NCBI GenBank assembly: GCA_003170475.1
Contig: PMZI01000082.1
Location: 18,697-82,696, forward strand
Reading direction: 5' to 3'
Source: Ignavibacteriota bacterium
GTDB taxonomy: Bacteria > Bacteroidota > Ignavibacteria > UBA10030
DNA length: 64,000 bases
The notes under the pieces are model-generated. The model did no database searches, was not told the origin of the DNA, and saw nothing but the letters and a program-made list of their open reading frames with translations. Position 1 is the first letter of the stretch. The number at the start of each line of letters is the position of its first letter. A program made the position numbers and the translations under genes. Shown in pieces: positions 51,426-59,569 of the stretch.

Positions 51426-52535
51426 ATGGCTGATTTTGAAATAGCTGTTATCGGAGCAGGTGTTGTCGGACTCGCAATCGCCGCCCGGCTCTCGGAGAAG
51501 CACAAGAACCTCGTGATTCTTGAAAAGAACGAGAAATACGGAATGGAAACCTCGAGCCGGAATAGCGAGGTAATTCATGCCGGGATCTATTATAAGCCGG
51601 GTTCTTTGAAGGCGACGCTGTGCGTGGAAGGGCGGGAGGAGCTCTACAGGATTTGTCGAAAGCACAACGTCGGACACAAGCAGATCACAAAAATCGTTAC
51701 CGCTACGAACGAGAGCGAATTAATGGTCCTTGAGGCGACGTACGCCAATGGAAGGGAGAACGGGGTCCCGCTTGAGATATTGACGAAACAGCAGACGCTC
51801 GCTCTGGAGCCGCACATCAATACCGTCGGTTCGATTTTCTCACCGACGACCGGCATCGTCAGTGCCCACGAATTGATGGATTGCTACTATCATCTCGCAG
51901 TGAGCAATGGAGTGACGGTTCAGCATCACTGTGAGGTGGTGGGAATCGAAAGGCGCGGCGGAGAGTATGCGATTACGGTGGACGAAGGCGGGCAGCGTTC
52001 GGTCGTTACGAGTGAAAAAATCATCAACTCCGCTGGTCTCTATTCGGACAAAGTCGCTCAGATGGCCGGCATCGATATCGACAAAGCCGGATATCGGATG
52101 GTGTTCGCGAAGGGTTCCTATTTTTCTGTGGCTTCTACGAAAGCTAAACTGGTTTCACGCCTCGTCTATCCCGTGCCGCACAAAGAGACGCTTGGCGTTC
52201 ACGTCGTGCTTGACCTCGGCGGTCGGCTTAGGATGGGACCCGACACCGAGTACATGGATGAGCTCAACTGCGACTACTCAGTCGCAGAGTCGAAACGAAA
52301 CGTGTTTGCCGAGTCCGTCCGCCGGATTCTTCCCGCCATTGCCGATGAAGACCTGGCACCAGACATGAGCGGCATACGACCCAAGCTCCAACGCAGGGGA
52401 GAAGATGAAAAAGACTGGATCATTGTGCATGAAGCGCAGAGGGGATTGGAGGGGTTCTACAACTTGATCGGAATGGAGTCACCGGCACTGACAGCTTCTG
52501 CGGCAATAGCGAAGCACGTGGAAGGCATTCTTTGA
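51426..52535 (+). CDS. lhgO: L-2-hydroxyglutarate oxidase family FAD protein
   Basis: The 369-aa protein has an N-terminal FAD-binding motif EIAVIGAGVVGLAIAARLSE and the LhgO/L2HGDH pattern. This includes ETSSRNSEVIHAGIYYKPGSLKA and the conserved FSPTTGIVSAHELM. The C-terminal part reads SGIRPKLQRRGEDEKDW and NLIGMESPALTASAAIA. It oxidises L-2-hydroxyglutarate to 2-oxoglutarate, passing electrons to the respiratory chain. No clear Shine-Dalgarno sequence precedes the ATG (context GCATTGACCT-ATG), unlike most neighbours, so translation may be leaderless or weak. 2-oxoglutarate feeds glutamate, which the adjacent pgs locus would consume; this connection is speculative. Confidence 0.9.
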   Translation: MADFEIAVIGAGVVGLAIAARLSEKHKNLVILEKNEKYGMETSSRNSEVIHAGIYYKPGSLKATLCVEGREELYRICRKHNVGHKQITKIVTATNESELMVLEATYANGRENGVPLEILTKQQTLALEPHINTVGSIFSPTTGIVSAHELMDCYYHLAVSNGVTVQHHCEVVGIERRGGEYAITVDEGGQRSVVTSEKIINSAGLYSDKVAQMAGIDIDKAGYRMVFAKGSYFSVASTKAKLVSRLVYPVPHKETLGVHVVLDLGGRLRMGPDTEYMDELNCDYSVAESKRNVFAESVRRILPAIADEDLAPDMSGIRPKLQRRGEDEKDWIIVHEAQRGLEGFYNLIGMESPALTASAAIAKHVEGIL

Positions 52536-52742
52536 CAGCTCAGAACTCTTGCGCGGATTTTTGAATGCGATGATCCAACCCTGATTGGCTCCTGCTTTTA
52601 TGACTTTTCCTGCCATAGATTCTTCGAACGCTTCTGCGTTCCTCCCTTTGAACTCTATTGTGCACGTCCCCTCTCGAAGCAGGAGGAGGCACCCCGTTCA
52701 TTCCTGAGATAGTTCGACGGGGTGGCATTTCTTCATAGTTCG

Positions 52743-52765
52743 ATTATATTGTAGCACGATATAAT
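52743..52765. promoter_or_regulatory. Palindromic operator-like site overlapping -10 box of the MarR gene
   Basis: ATTATAT-TGTAGCACG-ATATAAT is a perfect 7-bp inverted repeat with 9-nt spacer, plus an inner GT/AC symmetry. Its right arm contains TATAAT (52760-52765), a consensus -10 box 46 nt before the MarR start. MarR proteins bind palindromes of this size and often repress their own promoter, so this is a good candidate autoregulatory operator. The -35 element is not clear. The rest of the 276-bp gap shows no gene. Confidence 0.6.
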
Positions 52766-52811
52766 TGGCAACCATGGTGACCCGCACGTTCCATTCTGAA
52801 AGATTGAAGCT

Positions 52812-53348
52812 ATGGCCAAAAAAAGTGTCACGGCTCGCGCAGAGCGAATCGTCAGACTTCTGCCCGGGATCATGAGGTCAATTGCCCGCTGGCATAACAA
52901 TCGGATGATCATGGGCATCACCGAAAGCGGACGGATGGATCGGCCCGTCGGTGATGTGAAGATTCAGGGGGGCAAGGGGTTGAAGCTGACGTTGAATCAG
53001 TACCAGGCACTCGTCACAATTCGGGAATTGGGCGAGTGCTCGGTGAATGATCTCGCTGACAAACTCGGCATTGCCCAGAGCACGACGTCTCAGCTTGTCG
53101 ATCGATTGGTCAAGAGCGGCTGCGTCAGCAGGGAAACATTTGCCGATGATCGCAGAAGGATGGTTGTGGCGCTCAGCAAATCGGGCGAACAAATGATAGA
53201 ACGCAGAAAACAATCGCTCCTCAAAGCATATGCTCACATCCTCCTGATGCTGGATGAGAATGATCAGAATATGCTCGAAGAGGCATTCGAAAAGTTCTAT
53301 CGGATTGCCGCGAAATTGAGTCTGTGGCCGAAAAAGCGCCGACATTGA
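52812..53348 (+). CDS. MarR-family transcriptional regulator
   Basis: The 178-aa protein has a winged-helix domain with the MarR pattern: LNQYQALVTIRELGECSVNDLADKLGIAQSTTSQLVDRLVKSGCVSRE (recognition helix) and the wing DDRRRMVVALSKSGEQMI. The flanking helices form the dimer interface. A 30-residue basic N-terminal extension precedes it. It starts the gene block that leads into pgsB, 36 nt away, in the same direction. The palindrome over its own promoter suggests autorepression and perhaps control of the whole pgs locus. The inducer is unknown. Confidence 0.92.
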   Translation: MAKKSVTARAERIVRLLPGIMRSIARWHNNRMIMGITESGRMDRPVGDVKIQGGKGLKLTLNQYQALVTIRELGECSVNDLADKLGIAQSTTSQLVDRLVKSGCVSRETFADDRRRMVVALSKSGEQMIERRKQSLLKAYAHILLMLDENDQNMLEEAFEKFYRIAAKLSLWPKKRRH

Positions 53349-53384
53349 CAAAAAGACTTTCCTTTCCTCTTTCTGGAGATTGTT

Positions 53385-54554
53385 TTGACGATCCTCCTCA
53401 TCACAGTATTTGTCTTTGTCCTTTACCTCGTCTATGAGAGAGTTGTTCTCGATCGGCTGAGGAAATCCATTCCGCTCGTCATCACCGTCACCGGTACGCG
53501 CGGGAAATCGACAGTCGTCCGCCTGCTCGCCTCGATCCTTCGAGAAAACGGTGGCGTCGTGCTGGCGAAATCCACCGGCTCACAGGCGCAATATGTTCTG
53601 CCTGATGGTACTGTGGAAGATGTTGCCCGCCGCGGATTGGTGTCTATTCTCGAACAGAAGAAAGCCCTCAAGAAAGCCGTGATTCTCAAGGCAGACTGCC
53701 TTGTTGCTGAGATCATGAGCATCCGGCCGGAGAACCATCTCGTCGAATCACAGCGTATCCTCAAGCCAAATATGGTTATTCTGACGAACGTTCGGAAAGA
53801 TCACACGGATGCAATGGGAGAGAGGGAAGATGACATCGCCCGGGTTCTCAATCTCGATTTTCCCAAGGGCGCGGCGGTCTATGTGTCCCAGGATTCCCAA
53901 CAGTATATCGATGAAGAAATCGTTCAGACGCGTTCGTTGCAGCTCAGAGTGGTTCCGCGTACTTCGATGCTTTCTCCGGCCGATCCGAAGTCTCCTCTTC
54001 CGAGAAACGAGTTTTCAGAAAACCTGGATCTCGTCGCCGCTGTAGCGCGAGGACTGAACATCGAAGACGCGGTCATTGTGCGGGGAATACAAAATGCAAT
54101 CCACGATATAGGTCGATTTACGATCTGGAGCCTGCAACTGAATGGAAAAAAGATCTTCGCGGTCAATGCCTTCGCAGCCAATGATCCGGACTCCACACTC
54201 AAGGTGCTTGCAAAAACTCATGAGTTGCTTGCAGGCAAACCGCGGGCGTTTACAGGACTGTTGAATCTGCGCGCCGACCGCCCCGAGAGGACGTTACAGT
54301 GGATCGAAGCGCTGAACTCGGGGGTGGCGAAGGAATTTTCTCAGCTGTATGTTCTCGGCGGGCACGCAAACGTCGTGAAGCGGAAAATTGACAAGACACT
54401 AACCGTCGCGTCGAAGTCTCCGGACACTGTAACCCAGACCATCGCTGAACATATGGAAGAGGACGAAGTTCTTTTCGGGTTCGGCAATATCCGGGGCGCC
54501 GGAGAACAACTTGTCGAATACTGGCGGCGGGAAGGAAAAGAATATGGAATATGA
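53385..54554 (+). CDS. pgsB: Poly-gamma-glutamate synthase PgsB/CapB
   Basis: The 389-aa Mur-ligase-like enzyme has an N-terminal membrane helix (LLITVFVFVLYLVYERVV), then the P loop VTGTRGKSTVVRLLAS. Further conserved blocks are KADCLVAEIMSIRPENH, ILTNVRKDHTDAMG, HDIGRFTIWSL, AFAANDPDSTLK and GLLNLRADRPERT, all typical of PgsB/CapB. The enzyme activates the gamma-carboxyl of glutamate with ATP and adds glutamate to the chain at the membrane. TTG start follows TGGAGAT. It overlaps pgsC by 11 nt, so the two subunits are coupled as in known pgsBC operons. The family is usually about 390 aa, in agreement. Confidence 0.96.
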   Translation: MTILLITVFVFVLYLVYERVVLDRLRKSIPLVITVTGTRGKSTVVRLLASILRENGGVVLAKSTGSQAQYVLPDGTVEDVARRGLVSILEQKKALKKAVILKADCLVAEIMSIRPENHLVESQRILKPNMVILTNVRKDHTDAMGEREDDIARVLNLDFPKGAAVYVSQDSQQYIDEEIVQTRSLQLRVVPRTSMLSPADPKSPLPRNEFSENLDLVAAVARGLNIEDAVIVRGIQNAIHDIGRFTIWSLQLNGKKIFAVNAFAANDPDSTLKVLAKTHELLAGKPRAFTGLLNLRADRPERTLQWIEALNSGVAKEFSQLYVLGGHANVVKRKIDKTLTVASKSPDTVTQTIAEHMEEDEVLFGFGNIRGAGEQLVEYWRREGKEYGI

Positions 54555-54981
54555 ACTCATTTTCGTCGCATTGCTCGCTTCGCTGCTCTTCATCGGAGTG
54601 ACAGGGTTTTATCCGGGAGGAATCATTGTTCCAAGCTACCTCGTCCTCTTCATCCATCAACCCGGACGTCTTCTCGGGACTCTCATCGCAGCACTGCTGA
54701 CGTACCTCTGTTACAAACTCCTCTCCCGCTATCTTATCATCTTCGGAAGACGGATATTTGTGTTCATGGTGCTGGTCGGCGCGTTATGGACGTTCTGCTG
54801 GATGCAGGTGGTTCCGATCCTCTCGCCGGGTTCACTCGAATTCAGAGTCATCGGATGGGTCATCCCGGGTCTCATCGCGAACAACTTTGAGAAACAAGGC
54901 ATCGTTTCCACGACGGCATCGCTCGTCACAGTGACCGTCACTGTTTATCTTCTCGGCCGGCTTTTAGGATTGGTTGCGTAG
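54544..54981 (+). CDS. pgsC: Poly-gamma-glutamate synthase subunit PgsC/CapC
   Basis: The 145-aa membrane protein has about four to five helices and the PgsC pattern GVTGFYPGGIIVPSYLVLFIHQPGRLLGT followed by VIGWVIPGLIANNFEKQGI. It forms the membrane part of the polymerase with PgsB. ATG 54544 overlaps the end of pgsB; the track start at 54511 lies within pgsB. The next gene starts 2 nt after its stop, as expected of a single operon. Confidence 0.95.
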   Translation: MEYELIFVALLASLLFIGVTGFYPGGIIVPSYLVLFIHQPGRLLGTLIAALLTYLCYKLLSRYLIIFGRRIFVFMVLVGALWTFCWMQVVPILSPGSLEFRVIGWVIPGLIANNFEKQGIVSTTASLVTVTVTVYLLGRLLGLVA

Positions 54982-54983
54982 GC

Positions 54984-56105
54984 ATGGTAAGACTCTTCGA
55001 TCAGTTCAGGATGATATTTCCCGATCCGAAAGTGCAGGGACTGGTTCTCTGTGCTCTCGTGAGCACTGCGATGGTTGGTGTTGTGCTCTCATTGGATCCG
55101 GCTCCTCGCGGTGGGAACATTGAGCGGAAGGTCGCTGCTTCCGAGTCGATGGAACTGGCCATCAAAGCATTGCGCGAGAACTACCTCTCCCGCGGATTTC
55201 AATTCGACGATACCGTAGATCCGAATCACACTGCACTCGTGGGGGTTGAGTATTCAGACATGGTGACGACACTTGGGAGCGCTGATGCAAAGAGGTCAAC
55301 GACCAATCCAAACGTTGCAGGGCTTGTCGTGCAGCTCCTCATCGAAGCCGGCGTGAAGCAAGGCGATACCATAGCAGTCGGATGTTCCGGATCGTTTCCG
55401 GCGCTTGCGGTTGCGACGCTTGCTGCAACTAAAACTCTGGGTGTGCATCCGGTGATAGTCCTTTCTCTCGGATCTTCTTCTTTTGGTGCAGACAGGGTTG
55501 ACTGGACGCTTCTGGATATCCTGGGATTGTTAAAGAGCAAACATCTGGTGGATGTGTCGTTTGCGGGAGTTTCGTTGGGCGGAGCCGCTGATGTTGGAAA
55601 TGACTTTGAGCCGGAAACGAGAAAAATGCTCGCCGAGAAGATGAACCTTTCCGGAATCCCGATTATCAACGAACCGGATCTTGTGCGAAACGTTGCCAGG
55701 AGAATGGGAATCTACTTTGGCGCAACGGGGGCAAGAGGAATTGCAGCCTTTGTCAATATTGGAGGAAGTCAGGCCGACCTTGGAATAGATCCAATCATCT
55801 TGAAGCTCGAACCGGGTGTCAACCGACAAATCACATTGCCGGAGAAAGAGGAGAGGTACGGTGTTGTTTTTGCGATGGCCAAGCGCCATATTCCAGTGGT
55901 ACACCTTCTGCATATCAAAGGGCTCATGTTGAAATACGGGCTCCCGTGGGATCCGACCCCCTTGCCGAGTGTCTCGGCAGAAGACGTCTCACAACCCCAC
56001 TCGGCACTGAATGCCTCTCTGGTTGCAGCCATGAGTCTCTATTTCTTTCTCATCCTCATGATTTTCATCTTGTACAGAAGAAAGTTGTTGCGAACATCAT
56101 CCTGA
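54984..56105 (+). CDS. pgsW: Poly-gamma-glutamate system protein (PgsW-like)
   Basis: The 373-aa protein has an N-terminal membrane helix (VLCALVSTAMVGVVLSLD), a large extracytoplasmic domain and a C-terminal helix (VAAMSLYFFLILMIFILYRRK). The domain has a phosphate- or acid-binding-like run GDTIAVGCSGSFPALAVATLAATKTLG and VNIGGSQADLG. It matches the family annotated as poly-gamma-glutamate system protein, which occurs with pgsBC in Gram-negative bacteria. It may act in export, chain-length or release in place of the missing PgsA/CapA. The symbol pgsW follows common annotation; the function is not demonstrated. It is 2 nt downstream of pgsC. Confidence 0.82.
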   Translation: MVRLFDQFRMIFPDPKVQGLVLCALVSTAMVGVVLSLDPAPRGGNIERKVAASESMELAIKALRENYLSRGFQFDDTVDPNHTALVGVEYSDMVTTLGSADAKRSTTNPNVAGLVVQLLIEAGVKQGDTIAVGCSGSFPALAVATLAATKTLGVHPVIVLSLGSSSFGADRVDWTLLDILGLLKSKHLVDVSFAGVSLGGAADVGNDFEPETRKMLAEKMNLSGIPIINEPDLVRNVARRMGIYFGATGARGIAAFVNIGGSQADLGIDPIILKLEPGVNRQITLPEKEERYGVVFAMAKRHIPVVHLLHIKGLMLKYGLPWDPTPLPSVSAEDVSQPHSALNASLVAAMSLYFFLILMIFILYRRKLLRTSS

Positions 56106-56116
56106 AGGAGTCGATC

Positions 56117-56719
56117 ATGAAATATGTGTCGTTCATTCTCTTGCTTGTAGTCGCTGCGGGATTGGTCTGGTCTCCGGCCGCGGCGCAAAAGCAGCAAGTA
56201 AAACTCGAACAGCCCGTCCTTCTGACATCCTGCGGCCAAAGCCCCGGGCCGCTCAAGATCAAAGTGTTCTTCGGAAGACTCGGGATCGACTATGTCTACA
56301 ATGTGCAAGCTGCGGCCGGCGACATCATTGCAAAGAAAAAGGAAGGCAAGCCGTTCAAGTCTCTGATCATTGTGGTTGGAGCAAGTCTGAAGGGAATGGG
56401 AGCGGCAAAGGTCTCGATCGAAGAAGAAATTGATCGGACGAAAAAGCTGATCGCGGAAGCCCGGAAGCAGGGGATGAAGGTGGTTGGTTCGCACGTTGAA
56501 GGCATGGAGCGTCGTGCTCAGGGAGCGGCTCCCGGCGATAACTCCGACGAACAGTCGATTGATGCCGTTTGTCCGCAGTCAGACATTATGGTCGTTCGCA
56601 AAGACGGTGACGAAGACAAGCGGTTCACGACGATCTCGACGGGAAAGAAAATTCCGTTGGTGCTGTTTGAAAAGAACATGGAACTATCAGATGTTCTGAA
56701 AAATCTCTATCAGAAGTAA
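56117..56719 (+). CDS. DUF6305-like exported protein
   Basis: The 200-aa product starts with a signal peptide (MKYVSFILLLVVAAGLVWSPAAAQ) after AAGGAG. The mature part shows the DUF6305 pattern: QPVLLTSCGQSPGPLKIKVF, LIIVVGASLKGMGAAKVSIEEEIDR, AEARKQGMKVVGSHVEGMERR, then DIMVVRKDGDEDKRFTTIS and IPLVLFEK. The fold looks Rossmann-like alpha/beta, suited to ligand binding. Such proteins often sit next to permeases, and here a DctM-like permease follows after 3 nt. I infer a periplasmic binding or accessory role for the transporter. Confidence 0.78.
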   Translation: MKYVSFILLLVVAAGLVWSPAAAQKQQVKLEQPVLLTSCGQSPGPLKIKVFFGRLGIDYVYNVQAAAGDIIAKKKEGKPFKSLIIVVGASLKGMGAAKVSIEEEIDRTKKLIAEARKQGMKVVGSHVEGMERRAQGAAPGDNSDEQSIDAVCPQSDIMVVRKDGDEDKRFTTISTGKKIPLVLFEKNMELSDVLKNLYQK

Positions 56720-56722
56720 ACT

Positions 56723-58015
56723 ATGGATCTCACTACCTATGCCTCTCTCGTCCTGGTCGTGATGGTCGCGGCGTATGCCGTGGCCAAGTTCTTCAAGCTC
56801 TCGACTGAGATCTCAATGTTCATCGGCGCCCTTGCAGGGTGTGTTGCCGGCGGGTTTGGCATTTCTGCCCGTCACATCGCCGAAGGTGCGATGACCTACC
56901 TCGACATCAACCTCATTTTCATCACGGCAACACTCTTTATGAACATCCTCAAGGAATCGGGAGGGGTTGCCTTCGTGGTGAGAGGGTTGTTCAAACGGTT
57001 TCATCATCGCCGGGCAATTCTTCTGGTCTTGTTGACCGTCATCCTTCTCGTTCCCGGCGCTCTCACCGGAGCCGGAAGTGTGACAGTTCTTATCTGTGGG
57101 GGCATGGTTGCGACAGTCCTTGTCAGTATGGGTGTTCCCAAAGTAAAAACAGCGGCGATTGTCTTCATAATTGCAGGCTTAAGTGCCGCGGCGCCGCCGG
57201 TCAGCCTGTGGGCAATGATGACGGCTGCAGGGGTGAACATGCCGTATGTCGGGTTCTTCTGGCCGCTAATGATCCCCTGCCTCGTGGCAGGCATTGCGAC
57301 CATGTTCATTCTCGGCTGGAAAGGGAAGCCTGCGGAGACCGAGGAGGTCCTCGCCAGCCTTCCCGCTGCGCCGGAGGGAATGAACTGGTTCAAGATCATC
57401 CTTCCGTTTGTTGTATTCCTCGGCTTCATTTTCTTGGGAAGGACTTGGCCTCATTCAACGGTCGTTACTGGACTCCCGTTCATGTTCCTTTGTTCGGCGC
57501 TGGTCTCGTATATTCTCTCGCCGCTTAAGCTCAATTTCCTCAGGATTTCCCGGGACACCGTCAATCAGCTTCTGCCGTTGCTCGGAACATTGACGTGCGT
57601 GGGAATTCTCGTTCAGATCATGACGCTCACCGGCGTTCGCGGTTTGCTGGCGGTGACCACGGTGACACTGCCCGTGACAATAGTGTTCGCATCGCTGTTC
57701 ATTGTTCTTCCCCTCTCGGAAGCTGTGTTGATGTGGGGAGCGGCTCCTGTCATCGGCGTCCCGCTGGTGCTTCTCTTTAACACCCTTGGCCTCAATCCCA
57801 TCGTTGCGCTTGCGGGCATGAGTATTATCTGGCCGCTGGGCGACGCTCTGCCGCCGACAGCAATCATTGGCCGGTTGACGGTCGATGTCACAGGATACAA
57901 AGATTCGTATGCTCAGTTCCTGAAAGCATGCATCATTCCGGCGATCATCATGATCATGATCGGGATGCTGATGGTCATTTACAGCAAGCAGCTTGGGTTT
58001 CTGACAGGACTCTAA
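56723..58015 (+). CDS. DctM-like/TRAP-large-type membrane permease
   Basis: This 430-aa integral membrane protein has about 12 helices and resembles the TRAP large permease or CitMHS/IT superfamily. Examples are GAGSVTVLICGGMVATVLVSMGV, AAPPVSLWAMMTAAGVNMPYVGFFWPL and the late WPLGDALPPTAIIGRLTVDVTG motif. No DctQ-type small subunit or classical P component is adjacent; the only partner is the DUF6305 protein 3 nt upstream. It probably moves an anionic substrate, perhaps glutamate or short gamma-glutamyl compounds or a carboxylate, through the inner membrane. The direction is unknown. Confidence 0.85.
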   Translation: MDLTTYASLVLVVMVAAYAVAKFFKLSTEISMFIGALAGCVAGGFGISARHIAEGAMTYLDINLIFITATLFMNILKESGGVAFVVRGLFKRFHHRRAILLVLLTVILLVPGALTGAGSVTVLICGGMVATVLVSMGVPKVKTAAIVFIIAGLSAAAPPVSLWAMMTAAGVNMPYVGFFWPLMIPCLVAGIATMFILGWKGKPAETEEVLASLPAAPEGMNWFKIILPFVVFLGFIFLGRTWPHSTVVTGLPFMFLCSALVSYILSPLKLNFLRISRDTVNQLLPLLGTLTCVGILVQIMTLTGVRGLLAVTTVTLPVTIVFASLFIVLPLSEAVLMWGAAPVIGVPLVLLFNTLGLNPIVALAGMSIIWPLGDALPPTAIIGRLTVDVTGYKDSYAQFLKACIIPAIIMIMIGMLMVIYSKQLGFLTGL

Positions 58016-58050
58016 TGAGTTGTTCGGGCGAAGCGTATCACAGATCGCGC

Positions 58051-58172
58051 TACGAAATCCGAAATGCTAAATTCGAAATCTCAAAACTTGAAAAGCAAGA
58101 CAGGGGCTTCCGTTTAGGATTTGTTCTTTAGAGTTTCGTACTGCTCTGGCATTTCGATATTCGAATTTCGTA
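58051..58172. repeat. AT-rich inverted repeat (MITE-like) inside the pgs-type operon
   Basis: TACGAAATCCGAAATGC (58051-58067) recurs inverted as GGCATTTCGATATTCGAATTTCGTA (58148-58172), flanking about 80 bp with further AAATTCGAAATC words. It lies in the 181-bp gap between the permease and the 51-aa gene. It may be a small non-autonomous mobile or palindromic repeat; no target duplication was resolved. Confidence 0.55.
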
Positions 58173-58196
58173 TTTACTCAAGTCAGAGGAAATCTC

Positions 58197-58352
58197 ATGG
58201 ATATCATCATCACCTTCATCTACTACTGTCTGGTCGCCTTTGTCAGCGCGGTTCTGATCTACAATTTCTTCAAGACAAAGGAATGGCAGAAGGAAGTGCT
58301 CACGATCATCGTGGTGCTTCCGTTCCTCCTCCGTTTGTTCATGTTGAAGTAG
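58197..58352 (+). CDS. 51-aa membrane protein (not in ORF track)
   Basis: The frame from ATG 58197, after AGAGGAA, to TAG 58352 encodes MDIIITFIYYCLVAFVSAVL, a KTKEW turn and a second hydrophobic helix (LTIIVVLPFLLRLFMLK). It has two predicted membrane segments with a short positively charged loop. The next gene begins 9 nt later with its own AGGAG overlapping the stop, so the small ORF sits inside the operon like a real gene. It is too short for the track. Small PgsE/CapE-like subunits are known in Gram-positive pgs operons, but I see no specific similarity. The role is unknown. Confidence 0.7.
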   Translation: MDIIITFIYYCLVAFVSAVLIYNFFKTKEWQKEVLTIIVVLPFLLRLFMLK

Positions 58353-58361
58353 GAGACGGCC

Positions 58362-59522
58362 ATGACCCCTATGATTCGTAAACTTGTGTTTGGCTTCGCG
58401 GGATTAGCGCTGCTGGTGTTCTCCGGCATCAGCTTCTATCAGAGCAGGCGTCTGAAGGAGCCCGTCGTTGTCAGTGACGGAGTGACGCAGGTCGTCAGGT
58501 TAAGCAAGTACTTCTCCGGTGTCGAGGGGACAGCGAACGACTGCAACATGTACATCCTGGAAGGGAAGGAACCCGGAGCGACGTTCTGTATTCTCGGCGG
58601 GACGCATCCTGAAGAGCCCGCGGGACGACTTGCCGCATGGATCTTTGCTGAGAACGCGGTTCTCCAAAAGGGAAGACTGATCGTTGTTCTCAGCGCAAAC
58701 CGCAGTGCAACCACGGTAACCAGAGTCGGCGGAGCCTATCCACCCGAATTCTCCATCCCGACATCCTGGGGTGAACAGGGATTCCGTATGGGAGATCGGT
58801 GGTCGAATCCGCTCGATCAGTGGCCGGATCCCGAAGTGTATATCCACTATCCGAGCGGTCAATATCTCGCATATGTCGACGTGCGTAATCTGAATCGCTG
58901 CTGGCCCGGGCGGCCGAACGGCACTCTCACGGAAAGAACAACGTACGCCTTCATGGAAATGATCAGGAAGGAAAAGGTGGATATTGTCATCGATCTTCAC
59001 GAGGCTGAGCTTCAATATCCGGTGATCAGCACCATCGTCTCGCACGAAAAGGCACAGGACCTGGCCGCAATCGTTTCGATGACGCTGACGGATATGGAAG
59101 GATTCAAGATGGGAATGGAGTTTTCTCCAAAGAACCTGCACGGCCTCTCGCATCGCGAGATCGGGGATTTTTCTGATGCAGCCGGACTCTTATTCGAGGC
59201 GCCGGAACCGTTTCTTGATGCCACGCGGGGCAAAACGAACACAGAACAATTGCTCACAGGTAAAGACGATTTTGTGGTGAGGGCGGGACAGCATGGACTG
59301 CTGTTCGAGAAGATTGACGCGAATGGATGGCCTATCGACAAGCGTGTCGGTCGACATACATCGGCGGTTCTGCAGACGATGGTCAGCTGGACAGAGATGC
59401 ATCCCGACAAACCGATGGTGTGCGACAGCATCCCCAGGTACGCTGATGTCGTCGCCCGCGGACTAGGTCAATATTTGCGCAATCCGGCCCTGGCCAAACC
59501 CGGTCGAATTTGGTACGAATAG
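58362..59522 (+). CDS. Aspartoacylase/succinylglutamate-desuccinylase-family metallohydrolase
   Basis: The 386-aa protein has an N-terminal membrane anchor or signal (LVFGFAGLALLVFSGISFY) and an M14-like zinc hydrolase domain. His82 and Glu85 in LGGTHPEEPAG form the HxxE site, and the third ligand is in VIDLHEAELQYPV. An Arg/Asn cluster (DVRNLNRCWPGRPNG) is like the N-acyl-amino-acid-binding site of the AstE/AspA family. Enzymes of the group cleave N-acyl amino acids, releasing for example glutamate. Outside the inner membrane it could trim gamma-glutamyl or N-acyl compounds made by the pgs genes. That function is inference. ATG follows AGGAG. Confidence 0.85.
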   Translation: MTPMIRKLVFGFAGLALLVFSGISFYQSRRLKEPVVVSDGVTQVVRLSKYFSGVEGTANDCNMYILEGKEPGATFCILGGTHPEEPAGRLAAWIFAENAVLQKGRLIVVLSANRSATTVTRVGGAYPPEFSIPTSWGEQGFRMGDRWSNPLDQWPDPEVYIHYPSGQYLAYVDVRNLNRCWPGRPNGTLTERTTYAFMEMIRKEKVDIVIDLHEAELQYPVISTIVSHEKAQDLAAIVSMTLTDMEGFKMGMEFSPKNLHGLSHREIGDFSDAAGLLFEAPEPFLDATRGKTNTEQLLTGKDDFVVRAGQHGLLFEKIDANGWPIDKRVGRHTSAVLQTMVSWTEMHPDKPMVCDSIPRYADVVARGLGQYLRNPALAKPGRIWYE

Positions 59523-59569
59523 AAGAATATTCACACATACGTCACGTTCACACCGAAAGGACTGAACAC

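Noticed and set aside
51089-51433. 114-aa rightward ORF upstream of lhgO
   Set aside because: The composition is odd, there is no family, and it runs through a hairpin region; treated as intergenic.
52540-52728. 62-aa leftward ORF after lhgO
   Set aside because: It is arginine-rich without a start site or recognised domain and looks like chance reading of the intergenic region.
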